This document shows positions 1 through 6,317 of a stretch of DNA of 23,563 nt, piece after piece. The position numbers and the translations under genes were made by a program. Source of the stretch: JBICHM01 sp043101835 (GTDB taxonomy: Bacteria; Planctomycetota; Phycisphaerae; Phycisphaerales; UBA1924); contig JBICHM010000137.1 of NCBI GenBank assembly GCA_043101835.1, positions 1-23,563 of the forward strand. The letters run 5' to 3'. The stretch's first letter is position 1; each line of letters starts with the position of its first letter. The notes under the pieces are model-generated. The model was given only the letters and a program-made list of their open reading frames with translations. It made no database searches and was not told where the DNA came from.

Positions 1-512
1 GGATGGTGGAGGCGGGCAAGCATGTGGTGATCCTGCTCGACAGCCTCACGCGCGTGGGGCGCGCCTTCAACGCCTCCCGCAAGCACGCCAACAGCGGGCG
101 CACGCTCACCGGCGGCCTCGACGCCAAGGCCCTCAGCGTGCCACGCCAGATTTTCGGCTCGGCGCGCAACACCGAGGAGGCCGGCAGCCTGACCGTCATC
201 GCGACCTGCCTCGTGGACACCGGCAGCGCGGGCGACCAGGTGATCTTCGAAGATTTCAAGGGCGCGGGAAACATGGAGCTGATCCTCGATCGGCGCATCG
301 CCGAGCGCCGCCTCTTCCCGGCGATCAACCTCGCCGCCAGCGGCACGCGCAAGGAGGACCTGCTCATGGGCGAGCGGGAACTCAAGACCGTCACCGCACT
401 GCGCCGGCGCCTGATGAACATGCCCCCGCCTCAGCAGGTCGAGCAGCTCCTCGCGGCGCTGAAGCGATTCGGCACGAACGAGGAGATGATCCGGGCGGCC
501 GGCGGCGGGTGA
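1..512 (+). CDS. rho: Transcription termination factor Rho, C-terminal part (5' end outside window)
   Basis: This is the C-terminal ~169 residues of Rho, the RNA-dependent hexameric helicase that ends transcription at Rho-dependent sites. The visible part carries the Walker B region (VVILLDSLTR), the conserved ARNTEEAGSLTVIAT strand, the Q/R-loop neighbourhood (GDQVIFEDFKGAGNMEL), and the RRIAERRLFPAINLAASGTRKEDLL segment typical of the RecA-like motor domain. The frame is open to the left edge, so the Met codon at position 3 is internal and the RNA-binding domain and Walker A lie upstream of the window. The gene ends in TGA at 510-512 after a Gly-rich tail. The mscS-like gene follows after 34 bp on the same strand. 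The family call is secure; only completeness is limited by the window edge. Confidence 0.97.
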   Translation, partial: MVEAGKHVVILLDSLTRVGRAFNASRKHANSGRTLTGGLDAKALSVPRQIFGSARNTEEAGSLTVIATCLVDTGSAGDQVIFEDFKGAGNMELILDRRIAERRLFPAINLAASGTRKEDLLMGERELKTVTALRRRLMNMPPPQQVEQLLAALKRFGTNEEMIRAAGGG

Positions 513-546
513 GCCTCGCGCGCTTTGCGCCGGGTACCATCCCGCC

Positions 547-1383
547 ATGCCCGACTGGTTCGTCGAATCCGCCACCGGCCGACACCTCGTCGCCAGCGCG
601 CTGCTCATCCTGCTGATCATCGTCGGACGGTGGCTTGCGCTGCGTCATGTGACGCGCTCGACCGACCACAGCGAGAATCTCCGCCGGCGCTGGATCGTGC
701 AGATCCGCAACGCCGCGGTGCTCATCGCGCTGCTCGGGCTGCTGATCATCTGGGCGCAGGAGCTCCGGACGGTCGCGCTCTCGGCGATCGCCGTCGCCGC
801 GGCCATCGTGATCGCGACCAAGGAGCTGATCATGTGCCTCAGCGGCACGATCCTCGAGGGGTCGGCCAACACCTTTCAGATCGGCGACCGCATCGAGGTG
901 GACGGGCTCCGCGGCGACGTGTTCGACCAGACACTCCTGACCACCACCATCCTCGAGATCGGGCCCGGCCAGCAGACGCACCAGTTCACCGGACGGAAAG
1001 TGGTGATCCCCAACAGCGTGTTCCTCGCCAAGCCGGTCTTCAACGAGACGGCCACCGACGAGTACGTGCTGCACATCTTCGCCGTGCCGGTGAAGACCGA
1101 GGATGACTGGCGCAGCGCAGAGGCCCGCCTGCTCGAGGCGGCGAAGCGGGAGTGTGCGCCCTACCTCGATGACGCTCGCCGCCACATGGAACACATCGGC
1201 AAGGAACAGGGAATCCGCAGCCTGTCGGTGGAGCCGCGCGTGACGATCCAGCTCCCGGAGCCCGGCCGGATCAACTTGATCGTGCGCATTCCGACGCCGG
1301 CGCGCCATCGCGGGCGCGTGGAGCAGTCGATCCTGCGTGCGGTGGCCCCGACGCTGGTGAGCGCGGCGAAGGCGGAGGGGTGA
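547..1383 (+). CDS. Small mechanosensitive channel (MscS family)
   Basis: This is a 278-aa MscS-type protein, expected to form a heptameric inner-membrane channel that releases solutes on hypo-osmotic shock. Hydrophobic segments fall at about residues 14-32, 53-70 and 76-90. The third runs into the pore-helix-like stretch ending at TILEGSANTF (101-110). The beta-domain signature follows directly: IGDRIEVDG (112-120), then GDVFDQTLLTTTILE and the conserved VVIPNSVFL. The C-terminal alpha/beta domain is also present. The three-helix, ~280-residue form matches the smallest MscS proteins. The ATG at 547 lies 34 bp after rho and has no strong Shine-Dalgarno. The gene ends at 1383, five bases before a REP-like palindrome. 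Some MscS paralogues have other or unknown physiological roles, so no specific paralogue symbol is given. Confidence 0.9.
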   Translation: MPDWFVESATGRHLVASALLILLIIVGRWLALRHVTRSTDHSENLRRRWIVQIRNAAVLIALLGLLIIWAQELRTVALSAIAVAAAIVIATKELIMCLSGTILEGSANTFQIGDRIEVDGLRGDVFDQTLLTTTILEIGPGQQTHQFTGRKVVIPNSVFLAKPVFNETATDEYVLHIFAVPVKTEDDWRSAEARLLEAAKRECAPYLDDARRHMEHIGKEQGIRSLSVEPRVTIQLPEPGRINLIVRIPTPARHRGRVEQSILRAVAPTLVSAAKAEG

Positions 1384-1387
1384 AGCA

Positions 1388-1416
1388 GTCCAAGCCGCGA
1401 TCGGAAGATCGCGGGC
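1388..1416. repeat. REP-like palindrome, copy 1 (orientation B)
   Basis: The core is a perfect 8-bp stem, CCGCGATC (1395-1402) and GATCGCGG (1407-1414), around the loop GGAA. With its flanks (GTCCAAG on the left, GC on the right) the 29-bp unit is the exact reverse complement of 2199-2227. It lies 5 bp after the mscS stop and 3' of the RAYT gene, between convergent genes, where a stable hairpin could also act on transcript ends. No T-tract follows. Confidence 0.85.
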
Positions 1417-1484
1417 AGCGCCGGCAATCGCGAGTCCTCCCCGATCTTCATTGAACGTCGATCACGCATCACGACGCGCTGGCG

Positions 1485-2012
1485 TCAATGCGCGCCATCG
1501 CCCGGCCCGCGTTCTCCCGAGCGAGGCTGGGATCGCTCCCATCGTCTCGGGTCGTCCTGCGCTTCGAGAACATACTGCATCGCGCCGGCGACATCGTCGC
1601 GCGACCAGAGGTAGCGCGTGCTGCCGTGGCGCGTCCACACGCGATGCGCAAACCGCGCGTTGTCGCGCCGCCGCAGCGCTCGCGTGGACCACGTCTTCAG
1701 ATGCTTCATCGCGAGTTCCGGCGAGCGCCCCGGCGCGGCGACGACGCAGTGCAGGTGGTTCGTCCGCACATTGCAGGCGCCGAGCCACCAGCCTCGGTGC
1801 GCGCAGTGTTCACGAATCGCCACTTGCACGCACCGGCGCTCCGCGCTCGTGAACACCAGCGCGTTGCTTGCCATGCGGAACCGGTTGATCTCCTCCCGCA
1901 GTTCGCACGGCGGCGCGAGGCCGCGGCCGCGATCGAACGAGCCCCGCGCGTCGCCCGGCAGCCATGTCCCGAAGCAGGTCCACGTGAGCAGGTACGCGAG
2001 CGGCGTGCCCAT
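1485..2012 (-). CDS. REP-associated tyrosine transposase (RAYT, IS200-like Y1 HUH family)
   Basis: This 175-aa single-domain Y1 transposase-like protein is expected to nick and rejoin single-stranded DNA at REP hairpins. The N-terminal strand is TPLAYLLTWTCFGTWLPGD (3-21). The metal-binding HUH motif is N85-H86-L87-H88, followed by CVVAAPG. The conserved basic helix is KHLKTWSTRALRR (103-115), then VWTRHGSTRYLW (125-136). Y147 in AMQYVLEAQ is the likely nucleophilic tyrosine. It lacks the second protein (TnpB/IscB) found in many IS200/IS605 elements. The ATG at 2012 fits the family's short N-terminus; the frame is open a little further upstream without a better start. The gene lies convergent to mscS and divergent from fahA, between inverted REP palindromes, as known RAYT genes do. 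All key residues are present, so it may be active. Confidence 0.88.
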   Translation of the reverse strand: MGTPLAYLLTWTCFGTWLPGDARGSFDRGRGLAPPCELREEINRFRMASNALVFTSAERRCVQVAIREHCAHRGWWLGACNVRTNHLHCVVAAPGRSPELAMKHLKTWSTRALRRRDNARFAHRVWTRHGSTRYLWSRDDVAGAMQYVLEAQDDPRRWERSQPRSGERGPGDGAH

Positions 2013-2067
2013 GCCCGGCTTGTAGCTGATCGATCACACTGCGCCATCGCCTCCGCAGGGGATCCCG

Positions 2068-2089
2068 GCCGCGATGGGCAGATCGCGGG
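2068..2089. repeat. REP-like palindrome, degenerate copy 3 (orientation B)
   Basis: The segment matches the central 22 bases of copy 1 at 20 of 22 positions. The differences are C to G at the ninth base and A to C at the twelfth. The stem is therefore 7 of 8 paired (CCGCGATG against GATCGCGG). It lies upstream of both the RAYT start and the fahA start and looks like an older, mutated REP. Confidence 0.65.
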
Positions 2090-2198
2090 AAGCGTTGCGA
2101 TGGAACCGATCGAACCAGTTTTCTTCAATCACGCCCGCTGCGCTTGCCCCGGCGGGTCCATCGCCGGAAGATCCGATCCCCGCCGCGCAACCGTCGCG

Positions 2199-2227
2199 GC
2201 CCGCGATCTTCCGATCGCGGCTTGGAC
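2199..2227. repeat. REP-like palindrome, copy 2 (orientation A)
   Basis: The core is CCGCGATC (2201-2208), loop TTCC, GATCGCGG (2213-2220). The 29-bp unit is the exact reverse complement of copy 1 at 1388-1416. It ends 12 bases before the fahA ribosome-binding site, so it would lie in the fahA leader or promoter region and could affect its expression. Confidence 0.85.
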
Positions 2228-2239
2228 ACGCGACCCCCC

Positions 2240-2243
2240 GGAG
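2240..2243 (+). promoter_or_regulatory. Ribosome-binding site that sets the fahA start
   Basis: GGAG lies six bases before the ATG at 2250. The reading frame is open far upstream, to 1488, but homology to fumarylacetoacetase begins only after this ATG. The site therefore supports the short start. Confidence 0.7.
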
Positions 2244-2249
2244 CCAACC

Positions 2250-3587
2250 ATGCCCGCGCCGATCATCGACGACACGCACGACCCGAAGCTCGAGTCCTGG
2301 GTCGAGAGCGCCAACGACCCGAGCACGGACTTCCCGATCCAGAACCTGCCTTTCGTCGACTTCGCGAAGACCGGCGACGACGACGGCGAGCACGGACCCG
2401 GCGGCGTCGTGATCGGCGATCGTGTGCTCGACCTGGCATGGTGCGACGAGGCCGGGCTCTTCGCCGACATCGAGGAGGACGGTGAGGAGGTCGTCGTCTG
2501 GTCGCTCGACTTCATCTCGCTCTACTCGGCGGGAACCCGGCGCGCGATCCGCGCTCGCATCAGCGAGATGCTCCGCAAGGACAGCCCGATCCTGAAGGAG
2601 CACCCGGGGATCCGCGACAAGGCGCTGCTCCGCCTCGATGAGGTCGAACTGGATGTGCCCTGCGCCGTCGCCGACTACACCGACTTCTACGCCTCCATCC
2701 ACCACGCCACGAATGTCGGCAGCATGTTCCGGCCCGACAACCCGCTGCTGCCGAACTACAAGTGGATCCCAATCGGCTACCACGGGCGCGCCTCGTCGCT
2801 CGTGCCCAGCGGCGCGCCCATCCGGCGCCCGAAGGGTCAGACGAAGGCCGACGACGCCGATGCGCCCGTCTACGGGCCGTGCCGACTCCTCGATTACGAG
2901 ATGGAGGTCGGCTTCTTCGTCGCGCAGGGCAACGACATGGGCGCGCCCATCGGCATCGACGAGGCGGAGGACCACATCCTCGGCATGTGCCTCGTGAACG
3001 ACTGGTCGGCGCGCGACCTGCAGAAGTGGGAGTACCAGCCGCTCGGGCCCTTCCTCGCGAAGAGCTTCGCGACGACGGTGAGCCCGTATGTCGTGACGAT
3101 GGAGGCGCTCGCCCCCTTCCGCTGCCCGGCGTTCCAGCGCGACGAGTCCGACCCCAAGCCGCTGCCGTACCTCACCGGCGACGCCAACACCTGGCACGGC
3201 GGCGTCGACCTCACCGTCGAGGTGTACCTCGCGAGCAAGCAGATGCGCGACAAGGGCATCGACCCCGTGCGCCTGAGCCGCGGCTCGTTCCGCGACATGT
3301 ACTGGACGATCGCGCAGATGCTCACGCACCATTCGAGCAACGGCTGCAACATGCAGCCCGGCGACCTGCTCGCCAGCGGCACGGTCTCCGGCCCCGAGAA
3401 GGAGAACCGGGGCTGCATGCTCGAACTCACCTGGCGGGGCAGCGAGCCGATCAAACTCCCCACCGGCGAAGAGCGCAAGTTCCTCGCCGACGGCGATGAG
3501 GTGATCATGAAGGGCTACTGCGAGCGCGAGGGCTACCGGCGCATCGGGTTCGGGGAGTGCCGAGGAATCGTGGCGCCGGCGGAGTAG
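2250..3587 (+). CDS. fahA: Fumarylacetoacetase
   Basis: This 445-aa enzyme hydrolyses 4-fumarylacetoacetate to fumarate and acetoacetate, the last step of tyrosine/homogentisate breakdown in the cytoplasm. The N-terminal SH3-like domain covers about residues 27-140 and the FAH fold follows. Residues matching the mouse enzyme are visible: D145 and Y147 in DYTDFYASIHHATNVG, catalytic His at 152, metal ligands E217 and E219 in LLDYEMEVGFF, D251-R255-Q258 in NDWSARDLQKWE, and K271 in PFLAKSF. Length is slightly above the usual ~420 aa. The ATG at 2250 has GGAG six bases upstream; upstream open frame is not protein-like. It stands alone here, with no homogentisate dioxygenase or maleylacetoacetate isomerase alongside. 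A REP palindrome sits just upstream, and the ABC permease gene converges from the other side with a 13-bp gap. Confidence 0.96.
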   Translation: MPAPIIDDTHDPKLESWVESANDPSTDFPIQNLPFVDFAKTGDDDGEHGPGGVVIGDRVLDLAWCDEAGLFADIEEDGEEVVVWSLDFISLYSAGTRRAIRARISEMLRKDSPILKEHPGIRDKALLRLDEVELDVPCAVADYTDFYASIHHATNVGSMFRPDNPLLPNYKWIPIGYHGRASSLVPSGAPIRRPKGQTKADDADAPVYGPCRLLDYEMEVGFFVAQGNDMGAPIGIDEAEDHILGMCLVNDWSARDLQKWEYQPLGPFLAKSFATTVSPYVVTMEALAPFRCPAFQRDESDPKPLPYLTGDANTWHGGVDLTVEVYLASKQMRDKGIDPVRLSRGSFRDMYWTIAQMLTHHSSNGCNMQPGDLLASGTVSGPEKENRGCMLELTWRGSEPIKLPTGEERKFLADGDEVIMKGYCEREGYRRIGFGECRGIVAPAE

Positions 3588-3600
3588 TCTTCGAGACGAT

Positions 3601-5394
3601 CTACGCCCGCCCGCCGCGCTTCGGGAACATGCGCACCGCCGCCTCCACTGCGCCAACGCCTACGAGCGCAGCGCCGATCGATGAGGCGAGGTAGAACGCC
3701 GTGAACTCGAGCGCGCCGAGCGAATCGAGGGCCGCGATCTCGCCGTAGGCGCCGTCGGCGATCATCATCCCGCTGTCGAGCGCGTTGCCGTTCTCGGCGG
3801 CAATCAGCACGCCGTTGATCAGCAGGAACCCCGGGTGGCCGAGGGCGCCGATCGTCGCCACCGGCTCGATGACATCCTCGCTCACGCGCAGCACAGCGCC
3901 AAGCGTGAAGGCGATCAGCAGCGGCAGCCCGACCCACAGGCCGATCGCCAGCCCGATGTTGCAGGCGCCCGCGACCGCGCTCTTCTTCATCAGCAGGCTG
4001 AAGAGCACGCCCGTTCCAGCGAGGAAGACGCTGAAGCCCAGCGCGATCGCACCGACATGCAGGGCGCCGAGCGGGTGTGTGACGCCGAGCGCGCCGAAGA
4101 CGGTGAAGTGCAGCGTCAGGAACGCCGGCCCGATCGCGACCCGCCACAGGGCGCCGACGAACTTCTGGTAGACGATCGTCCGCCCCGACAGCGGCGTCGC
4201 GACGAGCGCATCCCATGTGCGGCTCTCGCGCTCGCCCGCGATGCAGCCGACCGTCGCCTGCGAGGCGACAAACAGGCTCGCGGCGCCGCCCATGATGCCC
4301 ATCGCGATATGGAATCCCGTGACATCGGTCCCGCCGAAGATGTACAGCGCCAGGAGCGCAAGGCCGACGACGGCGGCGCTTGTGCGCGCCGTGCGCGACG
4401 CCAGCAGACGACCGAACCGCTGCTCGCGCCACAGCAGCACGCGCTCGCCGACGAGGCGCGAGTCGCGCGTCTTCGCCAACGCCTTCGCCGCCCTCTTCGC
4501 GGCCCGGCCGCGCTTCGGGGCGCCGCCAACCTCCTCACGGATGGTCCGGCGCAGACCGGCCGACGCGACCGCGCAGCAGAGGCCGGCGCCGCCGACCGCG
4601 GCGAGCGAGGGGTACAGCCACACGCTCGTCAGGCTCGTCCCGATCGCCGGGTTCATCACGCCCGCGGTCACCATGCCCATCGCGATCGCGGGGTCGACCT
4701 TCGCCGAGTGGATGAACCACCAGCCGCTCGGCTGGAAGCCCAGGATGTTCACCCCGAGGGCGAGCAGAAGCAGCGGCGATAGGTAGAGCAGGGCGACGGT
4801 GGCCATCGTGACGGCCGCAGCCGTGCGCGCCCGCTTGCAGCGCAGCGCGACGAGCATCCCCAGCGCTCCGCTGAAGAGCATGCTCGAGATCGTCAGCGCC
4901 GTGACCGCGATCACCGGCTCGGTCGCGAGGCCGCCGAGCCAGCGCACCGCCAGGAGCGCCGGCAGCGAGGCCAGCACCAGAATGAGCATCTGCATCAGCC
5001 GCCCGGCCAGCTTGCCGAGCACGATCTGCCCCGCTGAGAGGGGCGTCGTCGCCAGGGCCGGCAGCGTGCGCTGCTGTTTCTCGTTGCAGATCGCCGCGGC
5101 GGTCAGCACCGGCGCCATCTGCGTCAGCACGATGAACTGCAGCCATCCGATGACAACCGTCAGGGTCGGCGCGACGCCCGAGAGCGCCTGCAGACGCGCG
5201 GCGGGGCCCTGGTGGCTCGCTTCCTCGAGCAGCCCGGCGAGCGCCACACCCACCACGAAGAGCAGCAGCAGCGCGTAGCCCGCGCGCACGAGGTAGGTCG
5301 TGCGCCGACGGCCGGCGCTGCGCACTTCGAGATCGAAGAGCGGCCCCAGGGGCGCCCGGGCGAGGCGCAGCGCGCTGACGCCGAACTCCCTCAC
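3601..5394 (-). CDS. ABC-2 type transporter permease, double-length
   Basis: This 597-aa polytopic membrane protein is the permease of an ABC-2 exporter; its substrate is unknown. It appears to hold two ABC-2-like halves in one chain. The hallmark cytoplasmic loop occurs twice: NEKQQRTLPALATTPLSAGQ near residue 104 and GERESRTWDALVATPLSGRT near residue 390. Each is preceded by a hydrophobic segment and followed by about five more. The first transmembrane helix is around 38-56, after a cytoplasmic start containing FDLEVRSAGRRRTTYLVR. Single-module ABC-2 permeases usually have about 250-400 residues. The ATG overlaps the stop of the ATPase gene by 4 bp (ATGA), so the two are almost certainly partners. 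It is the last gene of the minus-strand cluster and converges on fahA. No intrinsic terminator is visible in the 13-bp gap. Confidence 0.85.
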   Translation of the reverse strand: MREFGVSALRLARAPLGPLFDLEVRSAGRRRTTYLVRAGYALLLLFVVGVALAGLLEEASHQGPAARLQALSGVAPTLTVVIGWLQFIVLTQMAPVLTAAAICNEKQQRTLPALATTPLSAGQIVLGKLAGRLMQMLILVLASLPALLAVRWLGGLATEPVIAVTALTISSMLFSGALGMLVALRCKRARTAAAVTMATVALLYLSPLLLLALGVNILGFQPSGWWFIHSAKVDPAIAMGMVTAGVMNPAIGTSLTSVWLYPSLAAVGGAGLCCAVASAGLRRTIREEVGGAPKRGRAAKRAAKALAKTRDSRLVGERVLLWREQRFGRLLASRTARTSAAVVGLALLALYIFGGTDVTGFHIAMGIMGGAASLFVASQATVGCIAGERESRTWDALVATPLSGRTIVYQKFVGALWRVAIGPAFLTLHFTVFGALGVTHPLGALHVGAIALGFSVFLAGTGVLFSLLMKKSAVAGACNIGLAIGLWVGLPLLIAFTLGAVLRVSEDVIEPVATIGALGHPGFLLINGVLIAAENGNALDSGMMIADGAYGEIAALDSLGALEFTAFYLASSIGAALVGVGAVEAAVRMFPKRGGRA

Positions 5395-6317
5395 TGCACC
5401 GCTCCCTTGGTGATGCGGAGGAATACATCTTCGAGGCGACGCGCCCGAGGCTCGAACGCCGCGATGCGCGCACCGGCGCCGACCAGACGTTCGATCAGGA
5501 AATGGTGCCCGTGCTCACCCGGCGCCAGCTCCACGACAAGGCGATGCTCGTCGTGCTTCACGCTCGAGACGCGTTCGTCGCCGTCGAGCGTCACCACGAA
5601 TGACTTCGCGTCGTGCTCGAGGCGGATCTCGATGCGCTCGCCGGCGCCGGCGAGGCGGAAGGCGTCCTCGAGCGAACCCGCAAAGAGCAAACGCCCGCGC
5701 TCGATGATGCCGATCTGCGTGCACATCTCGTGCAGCTCGCTGAGGATGTGGCTGGAGACGATGATCGTCTTGCCCATTGCGCGGAGCTCGCCGAGAAGAC
5801 TGCGCATCTCGATGCGGGCGCGCGGGTCGAGGCCGCTGGCCGGCTCGTCGAGCAGGAGCACTCTCGGATCATGAATGAGCACACGCGCGACGCCCAGACG
5901 CTGCTGCATGCCGCGGCTGAGGCTCTCGACCATCGCATCGCGTTTGCCGGTCAGGTCTGTGAGTTCGAGCACGCCGTCGACGAGCGCACGCCGCTTTCTC
6001 CGCGCCACGCCGAAGGCGCCGGCGAAGAACTGCAGGTACTCATCCACCGTCAGATCGTCGTAGACGCCGAGGAAATCGGGCATATACCCGACGATCCGCC
6101 GGATGGCGTCGCCCTCGCGCGTGCAGTCGTGGCCGTCGATCGTCGCCGAGCCGCTGGTCGGGCGAAGGAGGCTGGCGAGCACCTTCATGGTGGTGCTCTT
6201 GCCGGCGCCGTTGGGGCCGATGTAGCCGAAGACCTCGCCCGCCGGGAGGCTGAGCGAGAGGTCGTCGAGCGCGAGCACATCCTGGTAGCGCACGGTGACG
6301 TTCCGCATCTCGATCAC
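5391..6317 (-). CDS. ABC transporter ATP-binding protein (ABC-2 exporter type)
   Basis: This 308-aa ATPase would power the adjacent ABC-2 permease. Walker A is GPNGAGKST (34-42), the signature is LSRGMQQ (133-139), and Walker B is VLLLDEP (153-159), followed by ASGLDPRAR and the switch His in IIVSSHILSEL. The Q-loop position reads GYMPDF, with Asp81 where Gln is usual, and the signature has Arg in place of the first Gly of LSGGQ. Such variants are seen in CcmA/NatA-type export ATPases. A C-terminal extension of about 90 residues beyond the core may be regulatory. The start overlaps the stop of the upstream gene (6314) by 4 bp and the stop overlaps the permease start by 4 bp. It is the only ABC ATPase in the cluster, but family type ties it to the exporter rather than to the importer genes upstream. 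Confidence 0.93.
   Translation of the reverse strand: MIEMRNVTVRYQDVLALDDLSLSLPAGEVFGYIGPNGAGKSTTMKVLASLLRPTSGSATIDGHDCTREGDAIRRIVGYMPDFLGVYDDLTVDEYLQFFAGAFGVARRKRRALVDGVLELTDLTGKRDAMVESLSRGMQQRLGVARVLIHDPRVLLLDEPASGLDPRARIEMRSLLGELRAMGKTIIVSSHILSELHEMCTQIGIIERGRLLFAGSLEDAFRLAGAGERIEIRLEHDAKSFVVTLDGDERVSSVKHDEHRLVVELAPGEHGHHFLIERLVGAGARIAAFEPRARRLEDVFLRITKGAVQ

Larger units (their letters stand above)
1388..2227. mobile_element. RAYT gene bracketed by inverted REP palindromes
   Basis: The unit has a RAYT-type HUH transposase gene (1485-2012) enclosed by an exact 29-bp inverted pair of REP-like palindromes (1388-1416 and 2199-2227), plus a degenerate copy at 2068-2089. Known RAYT genes are usually single-copy, flanked by REP palindromes in opposite orientation, and linked to REP spread. 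No target-site duplication is visible and the outer ends are not sharply defined, so whether the whole unit moves, or only the REPs do, is open. Confidence 0.6.

Noticed and set aside
1488..2249. Long in-frame N-terminal extension of fahA (open frame from 1488)
   Set aside because: It is antisense to the RAYT gene, Arg/Ala-rich and without fumarylacetoacetase similarity. The ATG at 2250 has a proper ribosome-binding site and gives the family N-terminus.
2034..3656. 540-aa minus-strand open frame opposite fahA
   Set aside because: It is a shadow of the high-GC fahA gene: composition is Arg/Val/Asp/Ala-biased, with no domain and no plausible start signal.
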